NCBI RefSeq assembly: GCF_964340395.1
Contig: NC_135552.1
Location: 6,620,994 to 6,682,993, forward strand
Direction of reading: 5' to 3'
Length of the DNA stretch: 62,000 nt
Origin: Glandiceps talaboti
Lineage: Eukaryota > Hemichordata > Enteropneusta > Spengelidae
The stretch's first letter is position 1, and the number at the start of each line of letters is the position of its first letter. The notes below the pieces were generated by a model. That model was given only the letters and a program-made list of their open reading frames with translations. It made no database searches and was not told where the DNA came from. This document shows positions 13,213 to 25,610 of this stretch, one piece after another. The position numbers and the translations under genes are program-made.

Positions 13213-13539
13213 CAATCTGTGAATCTGAAACTAAGTATTTTAATATGTTATGAGATCTTGTGTTACATTTTGCTATCAGGGAGGGGATGTTTTCTAAGTG
13301 TCATTTCAGGGACATATTTAAAATATACAACTTTTAAAACACTGATGTTTCAACACACAAAACAGTGGCACCTAGAATTTATTAGTAAAAATTGACAACC
13401 TATATATAAATGATATTTTCCATGGTTTACTGTTCAGATATTATACCAGATGTTTTTTCTTTGATAGATATGTTTTGTGTGAGAGCCTTGTACTATGATA
13501 CATGTATTCCGTTTTTAAAATGCTCTAGGAATGTTTGTC

Positions 13540-14265
13540 ATTTCACTACTAAAGAAATTTAAGCCCAACTCTTCAAACCTTTCAATCTAAAACTACACAT
13601 TTTTCAGTAATTTTTGCAGTATTTCAGTTATCTAATCTTTCTCCTCTTGAAATATGTGTCAAGCTTGGGAGTTGCGTTTAAAATGTTAACAAATCTAAAA
13701 TGATGTGATCACATTATATTCCTCTACAAAAGGAAATTTTTGCCCAAATCTGTTTTCTAAACTTTACAATGTGAAAGTATAATTTTTTCCCGAGAGCGTT
13801 TTAGATTCTAAATCTAAGCTCTCTGCTCTTGAAGAATCTGTTAGATAAACCAGGGGCTTGTATTGAAAATATTTGAAAATGGTTATTATAAAAGGAAATT
13901 GCTGGCCACAACCTTGTTCCTAAATTTGACAATCTAAACACTACAGTTTTTTTACTGCAATTTTTTTTTCTCTGTATTTCTAGTATTTATCATGTCTCCT
14001 CTTCAAGTATGTTGCATTCAAGGGACTTGTTTATCAACATTTTAAAAGCATCTGATTGCATTTTATTCCATCACAAAAGGAAACTGCCACGCACATCTCT
14101 GCTGATCAATCTGAAACATCAAATTTTTCAGTGAAACAATTTAGGATTTCAGATATTTGACATTCTCTCGTTGAAGTACAAGTATGTGTCAAGCCAGGGA
14201 CTTGTTCATAAACATTTTGAACCGCATTTTACTCCACCGCAAAAGAAATTACAAAATTACACATT
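13540..14265. repeat. ~185-bp tandem repeat, four decayed copies
   Basis: The recurring order is an (A)AAAGGAAATT segment, a C-rich segment (GCCCAAATCTG or GCCACGCACATCT), CAATCT-AAAC, ACATTTTTCAGT, a CTCCTCTTGAA segment, RTGTGTCAAG, GGGACTTG and CATTTTAAA. Starts are near 13545, 13730, 13890 and 14080. The copies are old and diverged. Confidence 0.7.
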
Positions 14266-16201
14266 TTTCCATGAAAAATGAAATAGTATCACAGTATTGA
14301 TTGCAAACCCTGATAGTCAGAAATAATGATACACTTTCCAATATTTCAAATATCATGAAATTGCTTGGTATTGGTGATATGTGGCCATTTAAGGGTCTCT
14401 TTGTAAAAAAAAGAGAGAAATTATTTTATAAAACAGTATCATTATATATTATTATTTCAGTACAGAGAGAATTTGAAGAGAAAATTGATCATTAACAAAT
14501 GTATGAAATAAATACACTTTGTAATGCCATGTGATTATTTGATGAATTGGTAGCAGTTGAAAATTACATATATTGAAGTTTGAAAATCATTAACATAGAT
14601 ATTTGTAACATGCTGAGGTCATTTAGGGAAAGTCAGACAAATTTGTGCTAGACATAATTAATGTGGTATAAATCAAACCAAGAATGTGACAATACAAGTT
14701 GGAATGTGTAATTAAGGTGGGAACATTTACAAGCGTTACAACGTGAAGTAAATTATAAATGATATTTATTTTACTCGTTAGCATTAAAACATAAACAAAT
14801 TTGTCAAAGTGGGTGTCATTGTGTGTATCAGATGTTCAGTTATTTGTATGTGTCATCATTGACATTTGCAATTGTCTATTAATTTCCAATTATGATATGA
14901 TTAATTGTTCTCACCTGGCTGTATGTTACCCCTGACCTTTATGCTGACCCTTGGCCCTATTCTGTCTGCAATATTTTATATTATAGAAATTTTAGTTTTT
15001 GAATTAATTGTAAAGTTGCTTTGGATAGTAAAAAATTTAATTGTATTCTGAAAAGATACTGAAATGTAATATTATATACTTAACTATTGTGTCTAGAGAA
15101 TTATCGTATGTTTGGGGAAAAAATGTGAGCTGCGGGTGATGATGATGTTGATGATGCAGATCTCATCTGATATATCATGTAACAAGTATTACAATATATA
15201 TGTAAGTGTACAAAGCTAAATGTTTGCTGTTGCATACTATTAAAATCAAGGTGATGTGAAGCTATTACAAGGTTGCCACTGATTGGAAAACCATACATTA
15301 TATACTTTTATCACTTATTAACAATACAGCCAACAGATGTGCTTTGTTTCCTTTGTTTTCTAACCAATCAGAATGAACCTTATAAAAGTGCTTCACATTA
15401 TCTGACTATATTAAAATCTGTGGATTAGAAAATGTCTAGCAGTGTAGCACCCAGATAAGTCCTTGTAAGGGATACTCTGCATGGAGTATGGTGTTTTCAA
15501 AGAAATGTTTAAAATCCTCATTCTACCAGCAGTGTATTTGTTTGAACACAAAAAAAGTTAGCAAAAACAGGATACTGACTCTAAGAATTTCATTTGATGG
15601 GACTTTGTTTTCACTGATAGTCAAAACCCTATGTAGATGAGTTACAACTGCAAAACCTAAGAAGTACTCTCTAAGAAAATTCTGTTATTAATATTATCAT
15701 AAAGACTATTTTAATGTCCAGCCTATATATAGATTATTATTATGTTATATGAAATATGATATGTAAAGAACAGTACAAACAGTGATACTGAGTGGTAGAA
15801 ATGACATTAGGAACAGCTGTCACTTTTATTTACAATTTTATTGTCGGTATAGTATGAAAAATTAACCTGAATGAATTTGACCATGAAATTACTAAATTTT
15901 CAATTTTGGAACAGCTGGTTATGTCAACTTTAGTCTAGATGTACTGGTACATTTTAAGTTAGTTTTGCTTCCAGGAACAATGGCAGTCCTTTTTAAAAAC
16001 CCATTGGGCAAGTCAAACGTATGGTTCTTTCCTCATCCATAGTGTTAAAGTTATCACGAACACATTACTAACATATGCAGCTATTTATTAGAGATTTCGC
16101 AGTTAAATTAATTTGCATATTAACAGCCACATCTCAGTGACACATATGTTATTGGTCTACATACAAATGAAAAAATCAGTCAATTGACAATAGCTCATTG
16201 T

Positions 16202-16302
16202 AGTACATCCCTAATGATGCTGTCCAGACATCAGCAAAAATATGAGATTCGCTTCCAAGAAATGTTTTGACTCTGTAGAAATTTTATAATATACTAAAAA
16301 TT
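16202..16302. mobile_element. solo arm related to the 8219-8462 MITE
   Basis: CTAATGATGCTGTCC, AGCAAAAAT, GATTCGCTTCCAAGAAATG, TTTTGACTCTG and AGAAATTTTAT occur in the same order and spacing as the right arm of the element at 8219-8462. The left arm is absent. Confidence 0.6.
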
Positions 16303-17003
16303 AAAACAGAAGAACTCTCCAACCATCATAGTCAACAATCATTTTCTGTGTTGTATAAAAAATTTGTTGAGCCAGACAATAAAATGTAGCAGTAAATTAG
16401 TAAGATTTAATTAAGCCAGTGTTTTGTTTCAGGTTTTGTGATTTTTAATTATATATTGACAGATATGCAGATTTCTATTGAGACACCTGAAGCATTTGAT
16501 ACTTGAACTGATAAACTCATTGACATTCTAAAAGTAATTATGATGTGAATTTGTATCTACTTGAGATAAAAGTATGAAAAGCTTGACATGTTTGCAGTGC
16601 TCAAACGCATATACTTATGTCCTAATTATTAACATTATTGTTATTAATTAACTAAATAAAAAGAGGGAGAGATGTTTTTAGTAACACTTTACTCCTTTGA
16701 GCTGTTTTTGATTGATCATGTCATGATTCAATAATTATGATGACAAATCTAATTAAAATAGCAAAAGGTGAATTTAGAAGCTTTTCACTCAAGTGAAAAT
16801 ACTTACAAAAACTTTGATTAAAATATTCTAGTATAATATGTTAATGTCAATGCATGCTTTCTGTGATATTACAGTTTGTGTTCTGGCATTGTTAGATCTG
16901 TTGATTGCATAGTTGGGATTTCCTACAAACATTATTATATGTATCATAAATTACATCATTGGATCGTTTATAAATATCCTGAATACCTGGTTTCAGTTCA
17001 GTT

Positions 17004-17843
17004 AAATGCTAGTGATGGTTGAGTACACATCAGTAAGTAGAATACTGTGAGTACCTTTTAAATGCTAGTGATGGTTAAGTATACATCAGTAAGTAGAATA
17101 CTGTGAGTACCTTTTAATTACAAGTGATGGTTAAGTATACATCAGTAAGTAGAATACTGTGAGTACCTTTTAATTACAAGTGATGGTTAAGTATACATCA
17201 GTAAATAGAATACTGTGGGTACCTTTTAATTACAAGTGATGGTTAAGTATACATCAGTAAGTAGAATACGGTGGGTACCTTTTAATTACAAGTGATGGTT
17301 AAGTTCACACCAAAAAGTAGAATAGTGTGAATATCTTTTAATTACAAGTGATGGTTAAGTATACATCAGTAAATAGAATACTGTGGGTACCTTTTAATTA
17401 CAAGTGATGGTTAAGTATACATCAGTAAGTAGAATACTGTGAGTACCTTTTAATTACAAGTGATGGTTAAGTATACATCAGTAAGTAGAATACTGTGAGT
17501 ACCTTTTAATTACAAGTGATGGTTAAGTATACATCAGTGAGTAGAATACTGTGAGTACCTTTTAATTACAAGTGATGGTTAAGTTTACACCAAAAAGTAG
17601 AATAGTGTGAATATCTTTTAATTACAAGTGATGGTTAAGTATACATCAGTAAATAGAATACTGTGGGTACCTTTTAATTACAAGTGATGGTTAAGTATAC
17701 ATCAGTAAGTAGAATACTGTGAGTACCTTTTAATTACAAGTGATGGTTAAGTATACATCAGGAAGTAGAATACTGTAAGTACCTTTTAATTACAAGTGAT
17801 GGTTAAGTATACATCAGTAAGTAGAATAGTGTGAGTACCTTTT
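17004..17843. repeat. satellite of exactly 15 x 56 bp with five-unit higher-order period
   Basis: The unit contains AAGTGATGGTTAAGTATACA then TCAGTAAGTAGAATACTGTG and ends AGTACCTTTT. All 15 units are 56 bp, so the array has no net indel. Units 6 (17284) and 11 (17564) carry the same set of linked changes (CACCAAAAAGTAGAATAGTG and GAATATCTTTT). Each is followed by a unit with AAATAGAATACTGTGGG. The markers are 280 bp apart, giving a 5-unit higher-order repeat present about twice. Units 1 and 2 differ at their start (AAATGCTAG). Confidence 0.95.
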
Positions 17844-18126
17844 GATATGCAGAAAATATTATGTCCCAAAAATATATAAACTCAGCTTGTGCCCCTTTAA
17901 TAATTTTTATAATTTCTAATAAATTTTATCCTAATCTACTTATCCTAATTGTTATCACTATTGTTATAAATTATTTAATTATATTATTAATTAATCAAGT
18001 GAAAATAAAGGCAAGAGAGTTTCATCTATTAACTTTGATTTATCGTGAGATTTAACAATTATGATGCGAAAGGTACAATAATTGATAATTAACTACTTAA
18101 AAAAATACATTCATTGTATTACTTAA

Positions 18127-18138
18127 CCCCCCCCCCCC

Positions 18139-18171
<33 letters not shown>
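18127..18171. repeat. poly-C then poly-A tract
   Basis: About 13 C followed directly by about 32 A. It could be a decayed retroposon tail or a slippage product. No body of a retroposon is recognisable to its left. Confidence 0.85.
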
Positions 18172-18175
<4 letters not shown>

Positions 18176-18669
18176 TAGATGTTCTAAAAACCTTATTAAC
18201 ATTGCTACATTTTATCATCTGGCTCAATAAAAGTCCTAGTATAATAACTTTTGCTACATTTTATCTACCTTTTGGCCCCGAATTTATGCAGTGTTTAATT
18301 GTGGTCTGTAATAAAGTCCTCCTTGAAAAGAATCCCTTGAAAGTTTCTGGTAGATTATTAATCAGAATTATAGATGTCTCAAGAAACTTAACCCTGGTTG
18401 AAGAAAACAGATCCATGGAAATGAAGTCATTCATGTATAGCTAGGCAAGTCAGTTATATTTTTATACACAAGTATGCCTGGGTGTCATTGGGTCATTGAT
18501 AAAAAATACAAAATTTGTTGTAAACAAGGTCAAAGTACATTTAAAATAATGACTTCATAGAGACCATTACTATTATTATTGTATTTCAAGGAAACTATCA
18601 GGGTTATGTCAGCTGCTGACATTTTAGGGACGATCGCTTGATGCCACACAAGTTCAATAAATGAGCTTT

Positions 18670-18700
18670 AATTTAATAATAATAATAATAATAAACTATA
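18670..18700. repeat. (AAT)n microsatellite
   Basis: ATAATAATAATAATAATA tract, followed by AAGTCTTTATTGCCAATCG. This resembles the (AAT)n-tailed repeats at 23707 and 28903, but no element ends can be fixed. Confidence 0.7.
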
Positions 18701-19144
18701 AAAGTCTTTATTGCCAATCGATAGAATTAAGAGGAATGTGCCTTGGCGACGTTGCTAAAAAAACACTCAAATACAGAAAAAGACACCACAAAAGCACCAA
18801 AAAATCACAAACGACTGATAAAAATGCAGAATTACGACACAAAAATACAATCTTAAAACGCTACATTCAAATGCAACAGTTTTGAACTGCTTTTGGAAAG
18901 AAACTGTGTAAAAACCGGTTTGTCTTACATTTAAAGTATCTAAAGGGGAGGGGCTGTGGCATTATTGCATTTGCTGAACTTCATTTTCACACTTCTGAGC
19001 AAATTTTGAAAACTTTCACACCTTCAGTGATAACAGGTTATGTATTTACTACTGAGATGTTGATAAGTTGATACAAATTTACTGCTAATGTGATATCGAG
19101 TGTTGGGTTTCTGCTTGTGTGTTTTCTATGTTTTACATTGTGGT

Positions 19145-19285
19145 GTGCAAACTCATCAATTCATTTCACCACACTAACATCATGTGAATAGATGACAAAA
19201 CAGCAGTCATGTTGTTGTTGTCATCGTTGTCCTCGTCCTCGTCACCGTCGCCATCATCGTCGTCATCATCATTGTCATTGTCATT

Positions 19286-19317
<32 letters not shown>

Positions 19318-19404
19318 AATATTTCATATATCAAAACAGCCCATGATGATCATCCATCACTATTACCACTGACACAGTCTGAATAGATGACAAAAAAGCT
19401 GTCA

Positions 19405-19436
<32 letters not shown>

Positions 19437-19570
19437 TATTTCACTGTCGCTACCAGGGTCATCACCCAGCTGTGCGATTTTATAGTCATATCTACGGTAG
19501 CCTGCCAACTCATCAATTCATTTCACTATCACCACACTGACATCATGTGACACCACAGCAGTCATATTGT
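19145..19570. repeat. diverged ~200-bp repeat with (TGT)n arrays
   Basis: AACTCATCAATTCATTTCA, the CACCACAC-ACATCATGTGA block and CAGTCATGTTGTTG occur at about 19150-19215 and again, partly, at 19380-19440 and 19505-19570. TGT trinucleotide arrays lie at about 19285-19318 and 19404-19437. The open frame over 19192-19386 (a Cys/His run) is a translation of the microsatellite. Confidence 0.65.
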
Positions 19571-20349
19571 TCAAGGTAACGAGGAGATAGACATCTGTGG
19601 ACACATACTGTATTGTGTCTGTGAAAATATAACACTATATAGAATATTTAATGAAATAGAATTAATATTTACATCACATACAGGATTAAACGCCTCACTG
19701 CTTGAATTCAATTCAATCATTTGTCATATTATAGAAATTTCCAACAAATGGAAAAAAAAAATTGATGACGAATCACAAATTTTTGGTGAGCACCAACAGG
19801 GAGTCAAATAAAATCATTTGTTATAACTGTAAAGTTCTACTCAGAGTCTGGCAATTTTTTTTTTTGAACCTAAATTACAAATTTCAAATTGACTGATGAC
19901 TTAACATTGTTGGACAGGTGTGTAATTCTAGTTAGTTTAGTATTTTTATTTTGTGTAATTTTATAGTATTATTTTCTATTGATGAACGTTGATTGTAATG
20001 GTAGATGTACTTTATATGTGACTGAATTTTGACATTGAATTGTGTGTAAATCACAAGATGACATCATTATGTAGATGAACCATTCACATTTTGTTTCAAA
20101 TCGACAAAATATGTGTCTATTGTAATTGTTTGCCAATATCATGAATATACATGTGCAGTAAAAACCTGTCTAAATTGACCACTTTGTAAATCACGTTCCC
20201 TTGAATATATACTGACCAATTTATTTATTCTGAAAATTACCCATAAATTGTCCGTAGGTATAATTGAAACTTACACAGACAGTGTACATATGTATAATAG
20301 CCACTCACGCAGTGTAACAGTAAAGTGTGGTTGATATTATATTCTAAAG

Positions 20350-22985
20350 TTTTGTAGACAGTTATATAGCTGTAATAGATTGTACAGTTATATAGCTGTA
20401 ATAGATTGTACAGTTATATAGCTGTAATAGACTGTAGACAGTTATATAGCTGTAATGGACTGTAGACAGTTATATAGCTGTAATAGACTGTAGACAGTTA
20501 TATAGCTGTAATAGACTGTAGACAGCTATGTAGCTGTAATGGACTGTAGACAGCTATATAGCTGTAATGGACTGTAGACAGCTATATAGCTGTAATAGAC
20601 TGTAGACAGCTATATAGCTGTAATAGACTGTAGACAGCTATATAGCTGTAATAGATTGTACAGTTATATAGCTGTAATAGACTATACAGTTATATAGCTG
20701 TAATAGACTGTAGACATCTATATAGCTGTAATGGACTGTAGACAGCTATATAGCTGTAATGGACTGTAGACAGCTATATAGCTGTAATAGACTGTAGACA
20801 GCTATATAGCTGTAATAGACTGTAGACAGCTATATAGCTGTAATAGATTGTACAGTTATATAGCTATAATAGACTGTAGACAGCTATATAGCTGTAATAG
20901 ATTGTACAGTTATATAGCTGTAATAGACTACAGTTATATAGCTGTAATAGACTGTAGACAGCTATGTAGCTGTAATAGACTGTAGACAGCTATATAGCTG
21001 TAATAGACAGTAGACAGCTATATAGCTGTAATAGATTGTACAATTATATAGCTGTAATAGACTGTAGACAGCTATGTAGCTGTAATAGATTGTACAGTTA
21101 TATAGCTGTAATAGACTGTACAGTTATATAGCTGTAATAGATTGTAGACAGCTATGTAGCTGTAATAGACTAGACAGCTATATAGCTGTAGACTGCAGAC
21201 AGTTATATAGCTGTAATAGACTGTAGACAGCTATATAGCTGTAATAGACTGTAGACAGCTATATAGCTTTAATAGACTGTAGACAGCTATACAGCTTTAA
21301 TAGACTGTAGACAGCTATATAGCTGTAATAGATTGTAGACAGCTATATAGCTTTAATAGACTGTACAGTTATATAGCTGTAATAGACTGTACAGTTATAT
21401 AGCTGTAATAGACTGCAGACAGCTATATAGCTGTAATAGACAGTAGACAGCTATATAGTGTAATAGACTGTACAGTTATATAGCTGTAATAGACTGCAGA
21501 CAGCTATATAGCTGTAATAGACAGTAGACAGCTATATAGCTGTAATAGACTACAGTTATATAGCTGTAATAGACTAGACAGCTATATAGCTGTAATAGAC
21601 CGTACAGTTATATAGCTGTAATAGACTGCAGACAGCTATATAGCTGTAATAGACAGTAGACAGCTATATAGCTGTAATAGACTACAGTTATATAGCTGTA
21701 ATAGACTAGACAGCTATATAGCTGTAATAGACTGTAGACAGCTATATAGCTGTAATAGACTGTAGACAGCTATATAGCTGTAATAGACTACAGTTATATA
21801 GCTGTAATAGACTAGACAGCTATATAACTGTAATAGACAGTAGACAGCTATATAGCTGTAATAGACTACAGTTATATATCTGTAATAGACTGTAGACAGC
21901 TATACAGCTTTAATAGACTGTAGACAGCTATATAGCTGTAAAAAGACTGTAGACAGCTATATAGCTGTAATAGACTGTAGACAGCTATATAGCTGTAATA
22001 GACTAGTCAGCTATATAGCTGTAATAGACTGTAGTCAGCTATATAGCTGTAATAGACTAGTCAGCTATATAGCTGTAATAGACTGTAGACAGCTATATAG
22101 CTGTAATAGACTAGTCAGTTATATATCTGTAATAGACTGTAGTCAGCTATATAGCTGTAATAGACTGTAGACAGCTATATAGCTGTAATAGACTGTAGAC
22201 AGCTATATAGCTGTAATAGACTGTAGACAGCTATATAGCTGTAATAGACTGTAGACAGTTATATAGCTGCAATAGACTAGACAGCTATATAGCTGTAATA
22301 GACTGTAGACAGCTATATAGTTGTAATAGACTGTAGACAGCTATATAGCTGTAATAGACTGTAGACAGCTATATAGCTGTAATAGACTGTAGACAGCTAT
22401 ATAGCTGCAATAGACTAGACAGCTATATAGCTGTAATAGACTGTAGACAGCTATATAGCTGTAATAGACTAGAGTTATATAGCTGCATTAGACTGTGGAC
22501 AGCTATATAGCTGTAAACGACTGTAGACAGCTATATAGCTGTAATAGACAGTAGACAACTATATAGCTGTAATAGACTGTAGACAGCTATATAGCTTTAA
22601 TAGACTGTAGACAGCTATACAGCTTTAATAGACTGTAGACAGCTATATAGCTGTAATAGATTGTAGACAGCTATATAGCTTTAATAGACTGTAGACAGTT
22701 ATATAGCTGTAATAGACATTAGACAGTTATATAGTTGTAATAGACTGTAGACAGCTATATAGCTGTAATAGACTGTAGAGTTATATAGCTATAGACTGTA
22801 GACAGTTATATAGCTGTAATAGACAGTAGACAGTTATATAGTTGTAAAAGACTGTAGACAGCTATATAGCTGTAATAGACTGTAGAGTTATATAGCTATA
22901 GACTGTAGACAGTTATATAGCTGTAATAGACTGTAGACAGCTATATAGCTGTAATAAACTGTAGACAGCTATATAGCTGTAATAA
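20350..22985. repeat. large satellite built on a 16-bp palindrome (~95 units)
   Basis: The main unit is 28 bp: ACAGCTATATAGCTGT followed by AATAGACTGTAG. The first 16 bases are a perfect palindrome, so the array presents a dyad about every 28 bp for 2.6 kb. Shorter 24- and 26-bp variants usually carry CAGTTATATAGCTG, which breaks the palindrome on one side. Higher-order structure is visible: a five-unit, 132-bp block beginning ACTGCAGACAG repeats at 21493 and 21625. A block with the rare AGCTTTAATAG and ATACAGCTTTAATAG units occurs at about 21230-21360 and again at about 22565-22690. Boundaries are sharp on both sides. No spacer sequences are present, so this is not a CRISPR array. Confidence 0.95.
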
Positions 22986-23706
22986 AGTGTACAATATGCC
23001 ATGTTGTTCAGCCTTATCAGGCTTCTCAATATTGCAGCATGAATGTCGTATCTTACATCTACCATGTTAGGAGTGAAGCCGCAAAGATAAAAATCAGTAA
23101 TTTTACAAGCGATGATCAATAACGTCAAGGGTCAAAAGTTCAGTCCTTGATTACACATTAATAAAACAACTTTACTGTCAATTTCGTTATTTCTATTTAA
23201 AACTTGATATTTTTTATTTTAACATTGTATTTTACAATAACATTCAATTTGTTAGTCATATTTACATGCAATATTTTGACTTTTAAATATTGTATTATGT
23301 TTTAAAAAAACACAATTTGTCACTTTTGCTAGAAATGTGAAATTTTGAGTATTAAAAGATATAGTTATGACTAACAACATTGCAGTATGAATGAACAATA
23401 CTATGTCCAAAACTTGTCATTTTTATTAGAAATTTGATATTTTGAGTAATAAAATAGTAGTTTAATAGATCAATATAATTGTAACAAAACAATCTTTAAA
23501 TGTGTCCTTTTCATTTGAAATTCAATGTGTTCTTAGACATTAAGTCTGGTCAAGTTTCAAAAGTGTATCTCTATCAATGATAATTGTATTCAACAGTTTT
23601 ACTTTTAGTCAAGTTTTACTTTAAATTCTATATTTTAAGTGACAGCATATTAATCCTTCAAACTTCTAACGTGTACTTGAAACAAAATTTCTCCTAAAAT
23701 ACCATA

Positions 23707-23726
23707 ATAATAATAATAATAATAGC
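23707..23726. repeat. (TAA)n microsatellite
   Basis: Six to seven TAA units, followed by an AGTTTATTTTTGTGTACA segment. Confidence 0.8.
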
Positions 23727-23899
23727 AATAAGTTTATTTTTGTGTACAAGCTAGGACACTGGCCTTTCAGCACATGACTTATAAAATTACAATTCAAGGT
23801 CAAAGGTGTCTGAGGAAAACAAAACAAAACAAAACAATAACAAGAATTTTAACAATACTGTATTATTAATAGTTTGTGAAACAATTCAAACCTTGTTAT

Positions 23900-24536
23900 T
23901 AGTCCCCGCTGGACGAAGACTTATGGATTGGGTTCCGTCTGTCCGTGCGTCCGTGTGTCCGTCCGTCCGTCCGCAGCCGTTTCTTGGAGATGCCTGGACC
24001 GATTTTTTTCAAACTTGGTACAGGGGCAACATACAATGGCATACATATGCACGTCAATTTGTTTCATGATACGATCCAATATGGCCGCCTAGCAGCCATT
24101 TTGTTTGCAAATTTTCCCTGTCTAAAGCCATAACTCAGACATGCTTGAACAGATCTCATTCAAAGTTGGTATTAGGACAGTGTTCTATGACATACATGTG
24201 CATATTCATTGTTGTCGTGATACGATCCAATATGGCTGCCTGGCAGCCATTTTGTTTGCAAATTTTCCATGTCCAAAGCCATAACTCAGACATGCTTGAA
24301 CAGATCTCATTCAAAGTTAGTATTAGGACAGTGTTCTATAACATACATGTGCATATCCATTTTCGTAGGGATACGATCCCCCATACCCGACCCATCCTTT
24401 ATTGTTGTAGGCATGTTCCATGTCCAACAAGCAGACACAACATACATGTATCTAAGTCTGTTTGATTTATGTTCACAAGTGTTGTTGCGTGATCAGAGTA
24501 GTGATAATTCCTTAAAAAACAATCATAGCGGGGATA
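23900..24536 (+). mobile_element. Helentron/pearl-like non-autonomous element (copy 1)
   Basis: It starts TAGTCCCCGC and ends GCGGGGATAA, an almost perfect inverted terminal pair. Inside, in order, are a CCGT-rich microsatellite (about 23940-23972), a unique segment with CCGATTTTTTTCAAACTTGG, then about two and a half copies of a ~151-bp unit. The unit contains CCATAACTCAGACATGCTTG, TTAGGACAGTGTTCTAT and ATACGATCCAATATGG. A tail with GATCCCCCATACCCGACC follows. A tandem core of about 150-160 bp, an ACGG-type microsatellite and short inverted ends match the pearl/HINE elements described in bivalves. Open frames within it are repeat translations. Confidence 0.75.
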
Positions 24537-24571
24537 AGTCATTCTCAATGACTTGTTTGATCAAGGTTGTA

Positions 24572-24747
24572 CATGACTGACAAAATTATGTGTGATAAAT
24601 AAGCCTTCCTTGTATTTGATTTTTAAAATAGTATTAGTAATGACGGAACCCATCAATGCCATGACTGACAACATGATGTGTGGTAAATAAGCCTTCCTTG
24701 TATTTGATTTTTAAAATAGTATTAGTAATGACGGAACCCATCAATGC
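24572..24747. repeat. near-identical 88-bp tandem duplication
   Basis: Two head-to-tail copies (24572-24659 and 24660-24747), each starting CATGACTGAC and containing AAATAAGCCTTCCTTGTATT and GACGGAACCCATCAATGCCA. Only a few differences lie near the start, so it is recent. It sits just right of the Helentron-like element. Confidence 0.95.
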
Positions 24748-24806
24748 CATATATCTATGATAACCAATGTCACTCAACCTAGCAAATGAAAGATCAATCT
24801 ATTTAA

Positions 24807-25023
24807 AATCTGATGTGGTGAATACTATGGCTTGTTTTTTTTATTTACTTACCTCTACTTCCTAATTATTTATTGTTGTTGGCTTGTCCCAGGAATGAAT
24901 GACTTGTGGGTTAGAGATGATTACTCCGAGAACAATAAAATTGAAAACAAACGACAATAAATGAAGGAATAGTAAATAAAATAGGTAAATAAAGAAAGGG
25001 AGTCATATTCACCACATCAGATT
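24807..25023. mobile_element. MITE, AATCTGATGTGGTGAATA family (copy 1)
   Basis: The first 18 bases AATCTGATGTGGTGAATA are perfectly complementary to the last 18. The inverted repeat continues more loosely for about 75 bp per arm, through a pyrimidine-rich left arm (ATTTACTTACC, TATTTATTG) and its purine-rich mirror. Total length is 217 bp with no coding capacity. A diverged relative with the same end lies at 51861-52044. Confidence 0.85.
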
Positions 25024-25596
25024 CTATTAATCAGATTGTCAATAGCTGTGAAGAACATTGGGATTGATTTATAATGACATCAAAATCCCAATATGGCAAT
25101 TTACTTTAGTTGAAGTCTGTTTTTGTTTCCTAACCAAATTATACAATTTTTGAGAACAGTTTTCAAATGTAAAAGAAGTATAGATTTCAAGAGATAAAAG
25201 TGCTATTTTTTATTCAAAAACCCAAAGGTTGAAATTGCAGACAAGCTCTAGTTCAAAGGCTAATTTCCATCATTTAAATGAAAATTATGCATTAAAAAAA
25301 AAATAAGTTTTGGTTTATTTTTATGTGTGTTGATGTGTTTATAATGAGCTGGAGCAATATATGTGGCATATGGTGAAGATATGAATTCAGTATGAATGTG
25401 CCAATAATCAAGAATTTATTTCAAAAGACTTTATTTGATTAAATTTAAAAAAAAAATATAACCAAAGAATCGAAACGCCTCCAGACTGGAGCTAAAATAT
25501 AGAGATACATGTACGTAATCTGTTATTTTCTCACTGAAATCTATCAATTAAACACACATTTCAATTTGTGAGGAAACAAGGGAGAGAGAGACCACA

Positions 25597-25610
25597 CAGC
25601 TGATCAGCTG
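25597..25610. promoter_or_regulatory. paired E-box palindrome
   Basis: CAGCTGATCAGCTG is a 14-bp perfect palindrome made of two CAGCTG E-boxes, 2.1 kb upstream of the start codon. Paired CAGCTG sites can bind bHLH dimers. A single occurrence is weak evidence of function. Confidence 0.25.

Noticed and set aside
20350-22985. Regular short repeats that might suggest a CRISPR array
   Set aside because: There are no unique spacers, the units are contiguous, and the DNA is animal nuclear.
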